A stretch of DNA of 64,000 nt from Rudaeicoccus suwonensis (GCF_007829035.1 NZ_VIVQ01000006.1:1-64000), one strand, 5' to 3'; positions 20,175-33,503 are shown, counted from the stretch's first letter. Notes: generated from the sequence alone by a model not told the origin. Translations and numbers: made by a program.

Positions 20175-20337
20175 ACCCATACCGCTCTCCGGGCAGCGAC
20201 ACCCGCGTCCGGTTCCGCCCGTGACCGCACGATGCTGAGAGTCGACCCCTCGCACACTTCGTCGGCGGACAGCACGCCATGCGCCCCACAGGGGACGGGT
20301 GAACTCCGTGTGCGTCGACGAACTCGGCCGGATGAAT

Positions 20338-20381
20338 GAGATCGGCCCCGGCCACGCTTTCGCGTGGCCGGGGCCGATCTC
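20338..20381 (-). terminator. Strong terminator after rpoC
   Basis: A 20-bp perfect stem (starting GAGATCGGCCCC) with a TTTC tetraloop begins 14 bases beyond the rpoC stop codon. It lacks a U tail but is by far the strongest hairpin in this gap and closes the rpoB-rpoC unit, also shielding it from the convergent gene. Confidence 0.85.
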
Positions 20382-20394
20382 TAGGTGCCGCGTG

Positions 20395-24288
<3,894 letters not shown>

Positions 24289-24369
24289 GTTATGCCTTCC
24301 TTCGTTACAGCTTAAAAGTCTGAGTCGAAATTCCGTTGTGTGTCAGTTGGTTTCGTATGTCGGCTGACC

Positions 24370-24416
24370 CGTTCTGTATGCCGGTGCGTCCCGTGGGAGC
24401 ACCGCCATACAGAACG
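24370..24416. repeat. Palindromic repeat, TGTATGGCGGTGC family (copy between rpoB and rpoC)
   Basis: The 18-base arms CGTTCTGTATGCCGGTGC / GCACCGCCATACAGAACG pair at 17 positions around an 11-base loop. The core matches the repeat at 20140-20174. It starts 10 bases beyond the rpoB stop and may reduce read-through into rpoC or stabilise the rpoB end. Confidence 0.75.
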
Positions 24417-24425
24417 AAACGGTCA

Positions 24426-27400
24426 TCAGACTTCTTCGACCGAACTCGGCTCGCGCCGGGACAGGTCGATACCGAGTTCCTCCGCGGCGCGGAAGACCTC
24501 CTGGTCGGAGTCACGCAGGTCGATCAGTGAGCCGTCGCTGGAGAGCACCTCGACGTTGAGGCACAGCGACTGCATCTCCTTGATGAGCACCTTGAACGAC
24601 TCCGGGATGCCCGGCTCGGGGATGTTCTCGCCCTTGACGATGGCCTCGTAGACCTTCACGCGGCCGGTGACGTCGTCGGACTTGATGGTGAGCAGCTCCT
24701 GCAGCGCGTATGCCGCGCCGTAGGCCTCCAGTGCCCAGACCTCCATCTCACCGAAGCGCTGGCCACCGAACTGGGCCTTACCGCCGAGCGGCTGCTGGGT
24801 GATCATCGAGTAGGGACCGGTGGAGCGGGCGTGGATCTTGTCGTCGACCAGGTGGTGCAACTTCAGGATGTACATGTAGCCCACGGAGACCGGCTCCGGG
24901 TACGGCTCGCCGGAACGGCCGTCGAACAGCTGCGTCTTGCCGCTGCGGTCGACCAGACGGACGCCGTCGCGCGTCTTGCGCGTGGAGTCCAGCAGACCAG
25001 TGATGACGTCCTCGGACGCACCGTCGAAGACCGGCGAGGCGACACGGGATCCCGGCGGGGCCGAGTGGGCGTCGGGCGCGATCTGCGCCTTCCACTCCGG
25101 GTCGCCCTCGATCTCCCAGCCGCGCGAGGCGGCCCAGCCCAGGTGCAGCTCCAGGATCTGGCCGAGGTTCATACGACGCGGCACACCGTGCGGGTTGAGC
25201 ACGACGTCGACCGGCGTGCCGTCCTCCAGGAACGGCATGTCCTCGACGGGCAGGATCTTGGAGATGACGCCCTTGTTGCCGTGACGGCCGGCGAGCTTGT
25301 CACCGTCGGTGATCTTGCGCTTGTTGGCGACGTAGACGCGCACCAGTTGGTTGACGCCCGGGGGAAGCTCGTCACCCTCCTCGCGGTCGAAGACCTTGAC
25401 GCCGATGACCGTGCCGGTCTCGCCGTGCGGGACCTTCATCGAGGTGTCACGCACCTCGCGCGCCTTCTCACCGAAGATCGCGCGGAGCAGGCGCTCCTCC
25501 GGGGTCAGCTCGGTCTCACCCTTGGGCGTGACCTTGCCGACCAGCAGGTCGCCGTCACGCACCTCGGCACCGATGCGGATGATGCCGCGCTCGTCGAGGT
25601 CGGCGAGGACCTCCTCGCTGACGTTGGGGATGTCGCGGGTGATCTCCTCCGGACCCAGCTTGGTGTCGCGGGCGTCGATCTCGTGCTCTTCGATGTGGAT
25701 CGAGGAGAGCACGTCGTCCTGCACCAGACGCTGCGACAGGATGATGGCGTCCTCGAAGTTGTGACCCTCCCAGGACATGAACGCCACGAGCAGGTTCTTG
25801 CCGAGCGCCATCTCGCCGCCATCGGTGGCGGGACCGTCGGCGATGACCGAACCCACCTCGAGGCGCTCGCCGCCTTCGACCAGCACACGGTGGTTGTAGC
25901 AGTTGCCCGCGTTGGAGCGGGTGAACTTGCTGATCCGGTATGACGTCTGGGTGCCGTCGTCGTTCATCACGACGACCAGGTCGGCGGAGACCTCGGTCAC
26001 GACGCCGGCCTTCTCGGCACGCACGACGTCACCGGAGTCGAGCGCGGCGCGGTATTCCATGCCGGTGCCGACCAGCGGCGCCTCGGAGCGGACCAACGGC
26101 ACGGCCTGACGCTGCATGTTGGCGCCCATGAGTGCGCGCGAGGTGTCGTCGTGCTCGAGGAACGGGATCAACGCGGTCGCGGCGGACACCATCTGACGAG
26201 CAGAGACATCCATGTAGTCGACCTCGTCGGCCGGGACGTCGCTTGCCTCGCCACCCTTGGTGCGCACCAGGACGCGGTCTTCGGCGAACAGGTTGTCCTC
26301 GGTCAGGGCCGCATTGGCCTGCGCGATGACGAACTCGTCCTCCTCGTCGGCCGACAGGTAGTGGACCTCGTCGGTGACATGGCCGTTCTCGACCTTGCGG
26401 TAGGGCGTCTCGACGAAGCCGAACGGGTTGATGCGACCGTAGGACGCGAGCGAGCCGATCAGACCGATGTTCGGGCCTTCCGGGGTCTCGATCGGGCACA
26501 TGCGGCCGTAGTGGCTCGGGTGGACGTCGCGAACCTCCATGCCGGCACGGTCACGGGACAGACCACCGGGGCCCAGCGCGGACAGACGACGCTTGTGCGT
26601 CAGGCCCGACAACGGGTTGTTCTGGTCCATGAACTGCGACAGCTGGCTGGTGCCGAAGAACTCCTTGATGGAGGCGACGACCGGCCGGATGTTGATCAGG
26701 GTCTGCGGGGTGATCGCCTCGACGTCCTGCGTCGTCATACGTTCGCGGACGACGCGCTCCATACGGGACAGACCGGTGCGGACCTGGTTCTGGATCAGCT
26801 CGCCGACGTTGCGCAGACGACGGTTGCCGAAGTGGTCGATGTCGTCGACCTCGACGCGCAGGTCGACTTCCTGGCCGTCGCGGTAGCCCTTCATCGTGGT
26901 CTCGCCGGCGTGCAGCATGACGAGGTACTTGATGGTGGCGACGATGTCCTCGGTCGACAGGGTCGAGTTGTTCAGCGCGGCCTGCAGACCGAGCTTCTTG
27001 TCGACCTTGTAACGACCGACCTTGGCCAGGTCGTAGCGCTTGCCGTTGAAGTAGAGGTTGTCCAGAAGGTTCTGGGCGGCCTCACGGGTCGGCGGTTCGC
27101 CCGGACGCAACTTGCGGTAGATGTCCAGCAGCGCCTCGTCCTGCGTGGCGGTGTGGTCCTTCTCCAGCGTCTGGCGCATGGATTCGTACTCGCCGAACTC
27201 TTCGAGGATCTGCGCCTCGCTCCAGCCCAGCGCCTTCAGCAGCACGGTCACCGACTGCTTGCGCTTGCGGTCGACGCGCACGCCGACGGTGTCGCGCTTG
27301 TCGATCTCGAACTCCAGCCATGCACCGCGGCTGGGGATGATCTTGGCGGTGTAGACGTCCTTGTCGGAGGTCTTGTCGAGGCTGCGCTCGAAGTAGACGC

Positions 27401-27911
27401 CCGGGCTGCGGACCAACTGCGACACGACGACACGCTCGGTGCCGTTGATGATGAAGGTGCCCCGGTCGGTCATCAGCGGGAAGTCGCCCATGAAGACCGT
27501 CTGGCTCTTGATCTCACCGGTGCCGGAGTTCATGAACTCCGCGGTGACGAACAGCGGCGCGGCATACGTCATGTCGCGCTCTTTGCACTCGTCGATGGAG
27601 TACTTGACTTCCTCGAACCGGTGGTCGCGGAAGGACAGGCTCATCGAGCCGGAGAAGTCCTCGATCGGGGAGATCTCCTCGAAGATGTCTTCGAGGCCGG
27701 AGCGGTCCGGGACGTCGACGCGGCCGGCCGCCTTGGCCTCGGCCACGCGTGCCTGCCAGCGCTCGTTGCCGAGCAGCCAGTCGAAGCTGTCGGTCTGCAG
27801 AGCCAGCAGATCAGGGATTTCCAGGGGTTCGCGGATCTTCGCGAACGACAGACGACCGGAGGCCGTCTTTGCCGAGGAGAGGGATTGGGTCGCAATGCGC
27901 GAGGCAGCCAA
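24426..27911 (-). CDS. rpoB: DNA-directed RNA polymerase beta subunit
   Basis: 1161 residues from a TTG start ([11 protein letters not shown]...), chosen because AAGGA stands seven bases upstream and the homologous N-terminus [10 protein letters not shown] follows at the expected distance; the frame is open for another ~650 bases upstream but that part has no RpoB similarity. The rifampicin region ([20 protein letters not shown], then RLSALGPGG) has the susceptible residues Asp, His and Ser at the usual mutation sites. The C-terminal [10 protein letters not shown] and the dense DHFGNRRLR region are standard. It is the first gene of the rpoBC unit, not directly joined to rplL as in most bacteria: about 9 kb of other genes intervene. 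Confidence 0.97.
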   Translation of the reverse strand: MAASRIATQSLSSAKTASGRLSFAKIREPLEIPDLLALQTDSFDWLLGNERWQARVAEAKAAGRVDVPDRSGLEDIFEEISPIEDFSGSMSLSFRDHRFEEVKYSIDECKERDMTYAAPLFVTAEFMNSGTGEIKSQTVFMGDFPLMTDRGTFIINGTERVVVSQLVRSPGVYFERSLDKTSDKDVYTAKIIPSRGAWLEFEIDKRDTVGVRVDRKRKQSVTVLLKALGWSEAQILEEFGEYESMRQTLEKDHTATQDEALLDIYRKLRPGEPPTREAAQNLLDNLYFNGKRYDLAKVGRYKVDKKLGLQAALNNSTLSTEDIVATIKYLVMLHAGETTMKGYRDGQEVDLRVEVDDIDHFGNRRLRNVGELIQNQVRTGLSRMERVVRERMTTQDVEAITPQTLINIRPVVASIKEFFGTSQLSQFMDQNNPLSGLTHKRRLSALGPGGLSRDRAGMEVRDVHPSHYGRMCPIETPEGPNIGLIGSLASYGRINPFGFVETPYRKVENGHVTDEVHYLSADEEDEFVIAQANAALTEDNLFAEDRVLVRTKGGEASDVPADEVDYMDVSARQMVSAATALIPFLEHDDTSRALMGANMQRQAVPLVRSEAPLVGTGMEYRAALDSGDVVRAEKAGVVTEVSADLVVVMNDDGTQTSYRISKFTRSNAGNCYNHRVLVEGGERLEVGSVIADGPATDGGEMALGKNLLVAFMSWEGHNFEDAIILSQRLVQDDVLSSIHIEEHEIDARDTKLGPEEITRDIPNVSEEVLADLDERGIIRIGAEVRDGDLLVGKVTPKGETELTPEERLLRAIFGEKAREVRDTSMKVPHGETGTVIGVKVFDREEGDELPPGVNQLVRVYVANKRKITDGDKLAGRHGNKGVISKILPVEDMPFLEDGTPVDVVLNPHGVPRRMNLGQILELHLGWAASRGWEIEGDPEWKAQIAPDAHSAPPGSRVASPVFDGASEDVITGLLDSTRKTRDGVRLVDRSGKTQLFDGRSGEPYPEPVSVGYMYILKLHHLVDDKIHARSTGPYSMITQQPLGGKAQFGGQRFGEMEVWALEAYGAAYALQELLTIKSDDVTGRVKVYEAIVKGENIPEPGIPESFKVLIKEMQSLCLNVEVLSSDGSLIDLRDSDQEVFRAAEELGIDLSRREPSSVEEV

Positions 27912-28197
27912 GGATGGGTCCTTCCACAGGCCTTCAAAGCGGGCGTTCGGTCGACGGCTCGATCTCCGGCCACATCCACCGGTCATCCGCTTCGCCGGCA
28001 CGAGGACGTGCCGATCTGACTCTCGCCTCGCAAACGACGACCTGCGCCGGGGCATGCGAACTGAGGGCGGACAAATGGTGAAGTGGCTGGATACGGGCAG
28101 CGCAAAGCAACAATGTACCCGAAAGATGGCCGCATGTCCACACGCAGCAGCGATCGAACCGCGGACGGCTCCCCATGCCATCGGATTCGACGCCATG

Positions 28198-28226
28198 AGA
28201 GTGCACCCTGAAAGCGCCCGGGTCAA
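28198..28226 (-). promoter_or_regulatory. Candidate rpoB promoter in a 700-base non-coding region
   Basis: On the minus strand TTGACC (28221-28226), 17 bases and CACTCT (28198-28203). The leader to the TTG start would be nearly 290 bases. The whole gap 27912-28610 has no convincing gene; it holds this promoter and the repeat array at 28360-28502. Other promoters are possible. Confidence 0.35.
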
Positions 28227-28359
28227 GCAATACCCGTAGGTAACACCCGTGCGTGTCGCGCACGAGCGCTTCGAGGTGCGACCGCGCAGCGGCCAGATCC
28301 AGGGTGCGATCCCAGCTGAGTGTGCGCCCTTCTCCGCCCGACGAAGGACAAACCTCACC

Positions 28360-28412
28360 AGATGTCGCGATTCGTCGCGATACCTCGAGCTATCCGGCAG
28401 ATCCCGACATCT
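28360..28412. repeat. Imperfect palindrome, GTCGGGAT-GCCGGAT repeat family
   Basis: The outer arms AGATGTCGCGAT / ATCCCGACATCT pair at 11 of 12 positions around a 29-base interior. The right arm continues into the 42-base tandem array that follows and matches the hairpins at 29650 and 30832. Confidence 0.6.
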
Positions 28413-28502
28413 CGCACGAATGGCCCCACGCGAAACCGGCACATCCCGACACCTCGCACGAACGGCCCCACGCGAAACCGGCGGATCGCGACACCTCGCG
28501 AG
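28394..28502. repeat. 42-bp tandem repeat, about 2.6 copies
   Basis: Unit 1 is 28394-28435, unit 2 is 28436-28477 (about five differences), and a partial unit runs 28478-28502. Each unit starts CCGGC and contains ATCCCGACAYCTCGCACGAA. The minus-strand core, RGTCGGGAT..GCCGG, is the same word found in the arms of the hairpins at 29650-29703 and 30832-30889. The array lies upstream of both rpoB (minus) and the DUF559 gene (plus). Confidence 0.75.
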
Positions 28503-28610
28503 TGCAGTCTTGATCCGCCCGTGTTCACAGGGACGCGCCGAACAGGTGGTTGTCCCCAACCGGCCGCATCAGGACTCCGCCACTCGCCCCGCATCGCCGA
28601 TCGTGGCGTC

Positions 28611-29573
28611 ATGGCGCGTCAACCCGGACAACTTCCTCCGACCCTCGGTGCTGCCTTCACCCGGTCCGAGGCCCACGACCACGGAGTGACCGACCGGCGG
28701 CTGCGTGCGGGCGACTTGTTCGCGCCCACGTCCGGAGTCCGTATGACACGAGACCCTGGACGCGTCGACGCTGCTCGGGTCTACGGCGACCGCACGCCGG
28801 CACCGTCAGCGCGTGACCTGGCAGCGGTGTGCAGAGCGATCTCGCTGGTGTTACCCGGCGATGCTGCGTTCAGTCATCAGACCGCGGCAGAGCTTCTCGG
28901 CCTACCCCTGCCCCGACGGCTGCAGTGTGGCGGTTTCGCGACACCCGAGAATGGCGCCGTGCACGTCGTCACGAGCGGCGTGAACATCGTGCGTCGCCAT
29001 ACGGTCATTGGGCATCGCGGGCTCGAAAACCGGTGCATCGCCGAGGGTTTCGGCGTGCGGTGCACCGACACGGTGGACACCTTCCTGGACCTGGCGACCG
29101 TTCTGTCGCTGGACGAGCTCATCGTCCTCGGCGACGCGATCCTCGCTCGCGCACCGGAAGCGCAGGGTCACATCATCGAGCGCCTGGCGGCGACTCCTCG
29201 GGCTCGAGGACGACGGCGGGCACGAGAGGCATTGCTGAGCATGCGCGCCGGGAGCCGGTCACCGATGGAGACGCTGACCCGGCTCCAGGCGATCCGCGGT
29301 GGCGCGACGGAGCCCGAGCTCAACGCCGACATCTACAGCTTCGACGGCGCCTGGCTGGCGAACGTCGATCTCTGCTGGCGCGCGTCCAAGGTGATCGTCG
29401 AGTATGACGGCGATCACCACTCCGACACGATCCAACGCGGTCGTGACGCACAGCGCCGTCGTCAACTGACCGCGGCCGGCTGGACCGTCATCGTGGTCAC
29501 CAGCCGCGACATCCTGCGGCCGCATCCGGAATGGACGCACGACCTGATGACCGCGCTGACAGCGGCGGCCTGA
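28611..29573 (+). CDS. DUF559/Vsr-like endonuclease-domain protein
   Basis: 320 residues from ATG (MARQPGQLPP). The N-terminal half (helical; GVTDRRLRAGDL, then HQTAAELLGLPLP) resembles the AbiEi-like region found in this actinobacterial group. The C-terminal ~110 residues carry a PD-(D/E)xK-type core: NVDLCWRASKVIVEYDGDHH, a basic helix QRGRDAQRRRQL, and AGWTVIVVTSRDIL, as in very-short-patch-repair-like nucleases. Such genes are common singletons in actinobacterial genomes with no assigned role. It lies divergently from rpoB, flanked by palindromic repeats on both sides, a hint of past insertion. Nuclease activity is inferred from the fold signature only. Confidence 0.6.
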   Translation: MARQPGQLPPTLGAAFTRSEAHDHGVTDRRLRAGDLFAPTSGVRMTRDPGRVDAARVYGDRTPAPSARDLAAVCRAISLVLPGDAAFSHQTAAELLGLPLPRRLQCGGFATPENGAVHVVTSGVNIVRRHTVIGHRGLENRCIAEGFGVRCTDTVDTFLDLATVLSLDELIVLGDAILARAPEAQGHIIERLAATPRARGRRRAREALLSMRAGSRSPMETLTRLQAIRGGATEPELNADIYSFDGAWLANVDLCWRASKVIVEYDGDHHSDTIQRGRDAQRRRQLTAAGWTVIVVTSRDILRPHPEWTHDLMTALTAAA

Positions 29574-29649
29574 CGTGGCGAGTTCGTCGAGTCGTCACCG
29601 CTCTCGCAGGCGCTTATACGCTTGCACGCTCGCCCTGCCGCACTACGCG

Positions 29650-29703
29650 AGATGTCGGTATTCGCCGGATCGCTTGCGACGGATCCGGCGAATACCGACA
29701 TCT
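29650..29703. repeat. 22-bp perfect palindrome between convergent genes
   Basis: The arm starts AGATGTCGGTATTCGCCGGA at 29650-29671 and pairs perfectly with 29682-29703, with a 10-base loop. It lies between the ends of the DUF559 gene and the protease gene, so it can act as a bidirectional terminator. The arm shares 18 of 22 bases with the hairpin at 30832. Confidence 0.85.
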
Positions 29704-29768
29704 GGTGAGCATGGGGACGCTCAGACACCCAGGCGGTCAGGCACCCAGGTGAATGAGAGCGACGGGTC

Positions 29769-30488
29769 TCAGGCTCCGGACGTGCTACGGATCCACGAAC
29801 GGCTCGCGGTCAGATTCGCGTAATTCGAACCTGCATGGATGTCGCTGCCGGGGTCCGCCACGTCGCCGGTCGAGCACACACCGACGATGACACCACCGAC
29901 GAACAGTGGGCCGCCGGAGTCGCCGTGGTTGGACGCGCCGTTGACGCCCTTGACGTGGATCGCCTTGCCTCCGTACGCATCACTGCTGGTGCCCACGACG
30001 TTGACCGTCGCCTTGTTCAGGTGCGTCGGCCGCGCGCCGCCCGCCAGGAGGCCGTAGCCCCACACCGTGCCGGAGTCACCGGACTTCGCCGTGTATGACG
30101 TCGCCAGCGGCGCGTAGCTGGACAGCGTCTTGCCCGAGGACAGGTGCACGAGAGCGACATCGCCATACGGCGACGCGACGACCCGGTCGGCGGTGTACTC
30201 GGTGCCGGGGCTGGTCACGGAGTTGCCGTAGTAAGCGCTCATCCAGGTGACCCCGTCGATGCAGTGCTGCGCGGTGAGCACCCATTGCGCATTGAGCGCC
30301 TCCCCCGTGCAACCCCACGACTGCGAGCTGTCGCCACCGGCGATCTGCACGATATAGGGCGAAGTGCCGCTGGTACCGCCGATGATGTACGGCTTGTTCA
30401 CGCCGCTGGCGTGGGCCGAGCCTGTGGCGGCGGTCAGAGCAGCTGCTGCCGCGGTAGCGGTTGCGGCGATCCGAAGCATGGTGCGCAT
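29769..30488 (-). CDS. Secreted trypsin-like (S1 family) serine protease
   Basis: 239 residues. Signal peptide 1-27 (ends GSAHA), short propeptide, then IIGGTSGTSPY, the new N-terminus expected after activation. The catalytic triad is His75 (LTAQHC), Asp110 (YGDVALVHL) and Ser191 (NHGDSGGPL); six Cys-poor, Ser/Gly-rich strands follow the chymotrypsin fold. Three Cys pairs are not all present (Cys60/Cys76 and a late VCSTG). The ATG is preceded by GGAGGAAC. It is a monocistronic gene between two palindromes with its own promoter near 30599-30627. Likely role: extracellular protein degradation; the substrate is unknown. Confidence 0.9.
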   Translation of the reverse strand: MRTMLRIAATATAAAAALTAATGSAHASGVNKPYIIGGTSGTSPYIVQIAGGDSSQSWGCTGEALNAQWVLTAQHCIDGVTWMSAYYGNSVTSPGTEYTADRVVASPYGDVALVHLSSGKTLSSYAPLATSYTAKSGDSGTVWGYGLLAGGARPTHLNKATVNVVGTSSDAYGGKAIHVKGVNGASNHGDSGGPLFVGGVIVGVCSTGDVADPGSDIHAGSNYANLTASRSWIRSTSGA

Positions 30489-30598
30489 GGGTGTTCCTCC
30501 GTGTGGAATCCGGTATGACGGGTGACGGTGCCGGCGACCGGACCCTGTGACGGCCCTAAACTCACCGGCTTCAGCAGCTTCACCGGATACACACAAAC

Positions 30599-30627
30599 AT
30601 TCAATTAACCTGGGAAAACAATGGCAA
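30599..30627 (-). promoter_or_regulatory. Candidate promoter of the secreted protease gene
   Basis: Minus strand TTGCCA (30622-30627), 17 bases, TTGAAT (30599-30604), in a locally AT-rich patch. The leader would be about 105 bases. The rest of the 30489-30922 gap holds only the palindrome at 30832. Confidence 0.5.
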
Positions 30628-30831
30628 TTTCTTGACCGAACGCAGACGTCGTCAGTGACGTCCATAGGTTTGGCGTACGACGATCCCGGTGATCGTGTCG
30701 CTGCCCAGACGGTTCTCATCGCGCGTCTCGCGCGGATCGGGCCAACACGCCGATCTACCCCGTACGAATGCCCCTCGGTCAGCCCGTCCGGCCGTCACGG
30801 AGTCAGCGTGGCCGGATCCGTGACCGGACAG

Positions 30832-30889
30832 CGAAATGTCGGGATGTGCCGGATCACTGGCACTGGATCCGGCGCATCCCGACATTTCG
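30832..30889. repeat. 24-bp palindrome downstream of the acyl-CoA dehydrogenase genes
   Basis: Arms at 30832-30855 (CGAAATGTCGGGATGTGCCG...) and 30866-30889 pair with one G-T exception around a 10-base loop. It starts 34 bases beyond the acyl-CoA dehydrogenase stop and probably terminates that operon. It belongs to the same family as 29650-29703. Confidence 0.85.
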
Positions 30890-30922
30890 TGGGCAGGACG
30901 GGGCAGCAACGCCGCCTGACCG

Positions 30923-32017
30923 TCAGGCCGGGCGCAGCACCTCGACCTGCTCGTAGTCGCGCAGCGAGGCGCTGAGCCGGGCCAGGTGCCACCGGGTGTC
31001 ACCGAAGGTGTGCTCGATCGCAGTCAGCCGCGCGGTGTAATGGCCCACGGCATACTCGGCGGTCATGCCGATGCCACCGTGCAACTGGATGGCCTCCTGC
31101 CCGATGTGCCGGCCGGACTGCCCCACCTGCACCTTGGCGCGCGACGCGGCTGCGGAGTCGAGCGGGTCGTCGGCCAGGGCCATTGCGGTGAAGAGGACCG
31201 TGCTGCGCGCGAGTTCCAGTGAGACGTACATGTCGGCCGCGCGCTGCGTGAGCGTCTGGAAGGCTGCCAGCGGAACGCCGAACTGCTTGCGGGTCTTGAG
31301 GTATTCGACCGTCATGGGCAGCGCGGCATCCATCGCGCCGAGCGCCTCGCTCACGACCGCGAGGATCCCGAGGTTGACCGCCGCCTCGATCGCCGCCGGC
31401 GCGTCGTCGAGCGACCCGAGTTGTATGGCGGGGGTCGCGTCGAAGTGCACCCGCGCTCCGGACACCTGCGGGTCGGCCACGAGGTAGACACCGGTCCGGT
31501 CACCGGCGCGGGCGGTCACGACGAGGTGCGTCGCGACATCGGCATACGGCACGGGCTCCTTGGTGCCGGTGAGGACGACCGAGTCGCCCTCCCCCTCGGC
31601 CGTCACGTCGTATGCCGCGAGCGACCATGCGCGACCAGGCTCCGCGAGCGCGGGCACGATCAGCGAACTGCCGTCGAGCAGATCCGGCAGGAACGCCGCC
31701 TTCTGTTCGGCAGTCCCCGCGCGGTTGATCAACTCCGCAGCGACCATCGCGTCGGCGTAGGCGGTCACCAACCGGCCACGGCCGAGTTCGGTTGCTGCGA
31801 GGCTCAATTCGACCGCGGACGCACCGGCTCCACCGACATCCTCACCGAACGCGAGGCCGAGCAGACCCATGTCGGCGATCGCCGACCACGCTGCCGCGTC
31901 GTGTTTGCCCGGCCCGACAGGAACGTCCCCGCCGCTGCTGGCCGGCGTATGGCGCCCGGCGAGGTCTCGCACCGCGTCGCGCAGTGCCTTCTGTTCGTCG
32001 TCGAAGGTGAAATCCAT
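30923..32017 (-). CDS. Acyl-CoA dehydrogenase, smaller subunit-like
   Basis: 364 residues with the acyl-CoA dehydrogenase fold: an N-terminal helical domain (FDDEQKALRDAVRDLA), central beta domain, and a C-terminal helical domain with KTRKQFGVPLAAFQTLTQRAADMY and LHGGIGMTAEYAVGHY. It is short for the family and lacks the common IYEGT-E-Q motif at the end. It lies 6 bases downstream of a second, larger dehydrogenase. Paired genes of this kind in actinobacteria (ChsE4/ChsE5 type) form a heterotetrameric FAD enzyme acting on CoA esters of steroid side chains or branched acids; that assignment is by analogy. Confidence 0.85.
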   Translation of the reverse strand: MDFTFDDEQKALRDAVRDLAGRHTPASSGGDVPVGPGKHDAAAWSAIADMGLLGLAFGEDVGGAGASAVELSLAATELGRGRLVTAYADAMVAAELINRAGTAEQKAAFLPDLLDGSSLIVPALAEPGRAWSLAAYDVTAEGEGDSVVLTGTKEPVPYADVATHLVVTARAGDRTGVYLVADPQVSGARVHFDATPAIQLGSLDDAPAAIEAAVNLGILAVVSEALGAMDAALPMTVEYLKTRKQFGVPLAAFQTLTQRAADMYVSLELARSTVLFTAMALADDPLDSAAASRAKVQVGQSGRHIGQEAIQLHGGIGMTAEYAVGHYTARLTAIEHTFGDTRWHLARLSASLRDYEQVEVLRPA

Positions 32018-32023
32018 GTGCGT

Positions 32024-33205
32024 TCAGCCTTTCAGTCCGAGGATCGCCGAGGCGATGACACTGCGCTGCACCTCGTTGGAGCCGCCATAGATCGACGCCT
32101 TGCGGAAGTTGAGATAGGTCGGTGTCGCGAGCGCGGCCCACGCCTCGGTCTCGCTGTCGTCGCCGCGCTTCCACTCCAGTGAAGCCGGACCGGCGATGTC
32201 CGCTATGAGCTCGAGGACGTCCTGCTGCAGCTGGCTGCCGCGCAGTTTGAGGATCGAGGACACCGGGTCCGGCTTACCCTCCTTGGAATTGCCGGCGACG
32301 CGCAGCACGGTGAGTTCGAGTGCTGCGACCTGGGATTCGAGCTCGGCGATGCGTGCGGCGACAAGTGGCTGATCCAACAGCGATCCGTTTCCGTCGCGAG
32401 TGGCAGCGGCATAGGACTTGGCATCGGCGAGTCGGCGCTTGATGCTGCCGACCGGGGCGACACCGACGCGCTCGTTGCCGAGGAGGAACTTGGCGTAGGT
32501 CCACCCCTGGCCGCGCTCGCCGACGAGTTGGTCGGCGGGCACACGGACGTTTTCGAAGAAGACCTCGTTGACCTCGTGGCCGCCGTCGATGAGCTGGATC
32601 GGCCGGACGGTGACCCCGGGTGACTTCATGTCGATCAGCAGGAACGAGATGCCCATCTGCTTCTTGGGCGCATCGGGCTCGGTGCGGACCAGCGCGAAGA
32701 TCCAGTCGGCGTGCTGGCCGAGGGTGGTCCAGGTCTTCTGGCCGTTGACGACCCACTCGTCACCTTCGAGCACCGCCGAGGTGCGCAGGCTGGCGAGGTC
32801 GGAGCCGGCGTTCGGCTCGGAGAAGCCCTGGCACCACCAGATGTCGAGATTGGCCGTCGGCGGCAGGAAGCGCTCCTTCAGCTCCTGCGAACCGAAGGCC
32901 GCGATGACCGGGCCGACCATGTTGGCGTTGAACGCCAGTGGCGGCGGGACGCTGGCGTCCTGCATCTCCTGCAGGTAGATGTGGCGCTGCAGCTGGGACC
33001 ACTCCTTGCCGCCCCACTCGACGGGCCAGTGCGGCACCGCCAGGCCGGCTTCGTTCAAGATCCGCTGCGCCTGGCGCATGTCGTCGGCAGACGGCTCTCC
33101 GCCCGCTGCCCAGCGCTGACGCAGGTCCTGCGGAACCTGGGTGGTGAAGAACTCCCGCATCTGCTGCTGGAAGGCAGCGTCTTCGGCGGTCAGGTGCAAG
33201 TGCAT
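32024..33205 (-). CDS. Acyl-CoA dehydrogenase, larger subunit-like
   Basis: 393 residues, close to the usual length. Motifs: GFSEPNAGSDLASLRT and VVNGQKTWTTLGQHADW in the FAD/substrate domain, and RKASIYGGSNEVQRSVIA near the C-terminus, the flavin/adenine-contacting segment. It is the first gene of a two-gene operon. A perfect inverted repeat of TetR type stands about 50 bases upstream, so the operon is probably controlled by a TetR repressor encoded elsewhere, as is usual for fatty acid or steroid degradation genes. Oxidation at the alpha-beta carbons of an acyl-CoA is the expected reaction; the chain type is unknown. Confidence 0.88.
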   Translation of the reverse strand: MHLHLTAEDAAFQQQMREFFTTQVPQDLRQRWAAGGEPSADDMRQAQRILNEAGLAVPHWPVEWGGKEWSQLQRHIYLQEMQDASVPPPLAFNANMVGPVIAAFGSQELKERFLPPTANLDIWWCQGFSEPNAGSDLASLRTSAVLEGDEWVVNGQKTWTTLGQHADWIFALVRTEPDAPKKQMGISFLLIDMKSPGVTVRPIQLIDGGHEVNEVFFENVRVPADQLVGERGQGWTYAKFLLGNERVGVAPVGSIKRRLADAKSYAAATRDGNGSLLDQPLVAARIAELESQVAALELTVLRVAGNSKEGKPDPVSSILKLRGSQLQQDVLELIADIAGPASLEWKRGDDSETEAWAALATPTYLNFRKASIYGGSNEVQRSVIASAILGLKG

Positions 33206-33256
33206 AGGAAACAGACCTTCCTCGTTGAGGGCTTCCGAACCCCAGAGTAGCGCGCT

Positions 33257-33276
33257 GACTAAGCGCTCGCTTAGTC
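33257..33276. promoter_or_regulatory. TetR-type operator upstream of acyl-CoA dehydrogenase operon
   Basis: GACTAAGCG-CT-CGCTTAGTC, a perfect 9-bp inverted repeat with a 2-base centre. The size, symmetry and AAGCG..CGCTT composition are typical of TetR-family sites before lipid-degradation genes. No TetR gene is present in the window. Confidence 0.7.
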
Positions 33277-33391
33277 ATCTCGCAGACGATCTGCCGTGAG
33301 TACCGGCGGGTCACCCGCAGGGGCGAGGCCATCAGCCGCACAGGTCGAATCGCGCGCCCGACGAGCACTGCGCTCACACGCAAAGAACCGA

Positions 33392-33422
33392 CGCCGAACT
33401 CAGGTCAGCTCTGAGTCCGGCG
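33392..33422 (-). terminator. Hairpin downstream of the sugar ABC operon
   Basis: CGCCGAACTCAG / CTGAGTCCGGCG, an approximately 11-bp stem with one mismatch and a 7-base loop. It follows the nearer hairpin at 33483-33503 and may be a back-up terminator; the rest of the 33206-33507 gap holds only these and the TetR operator. Confidence 0.5.
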
Positions 33423-33482
33423 CCGGCGTCCGGTGGGTCCGAGGCCCGGTGAAGTCGGCTACGAACGGCGCTCCCCAACATT

Positions 33483-33503
33483 CGGCGAAACACTGTTTCG
33501 CCG
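33483..33503 (-). terminator. Terminator directly after the sugar permease gene
   Basis: CGGCGAAAC-ACT-GTTTCGCCG, a 9-bp perfect stem with a 3-base loop, starts 4 bases beyond the stop codon of the last transporter gene. Confidence 0.65.

Noticed and set aside
28394-28502. CRISPR array
   Set aside because: The copies are contiguous 42-base tandem repeats without unique spacers, and there are no cas genes in the window.
27912-28559. N-terminal extension of rpoB to 28559
   Set aside because: The frame is open but the translation has no RpoB similarity, contains tandem-repeat DNA, and the family N-terminus begins at the TTG with a good ribosome site.
28611-29573. Abortive-infection or restriction system together with the secreted protease
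   Set aside because: The DUF559 gene is a single gene with no methyltransferase, toxin or specificity partner. The neighbouring protease is an ordinary secreted enzyme on the opposite strand.
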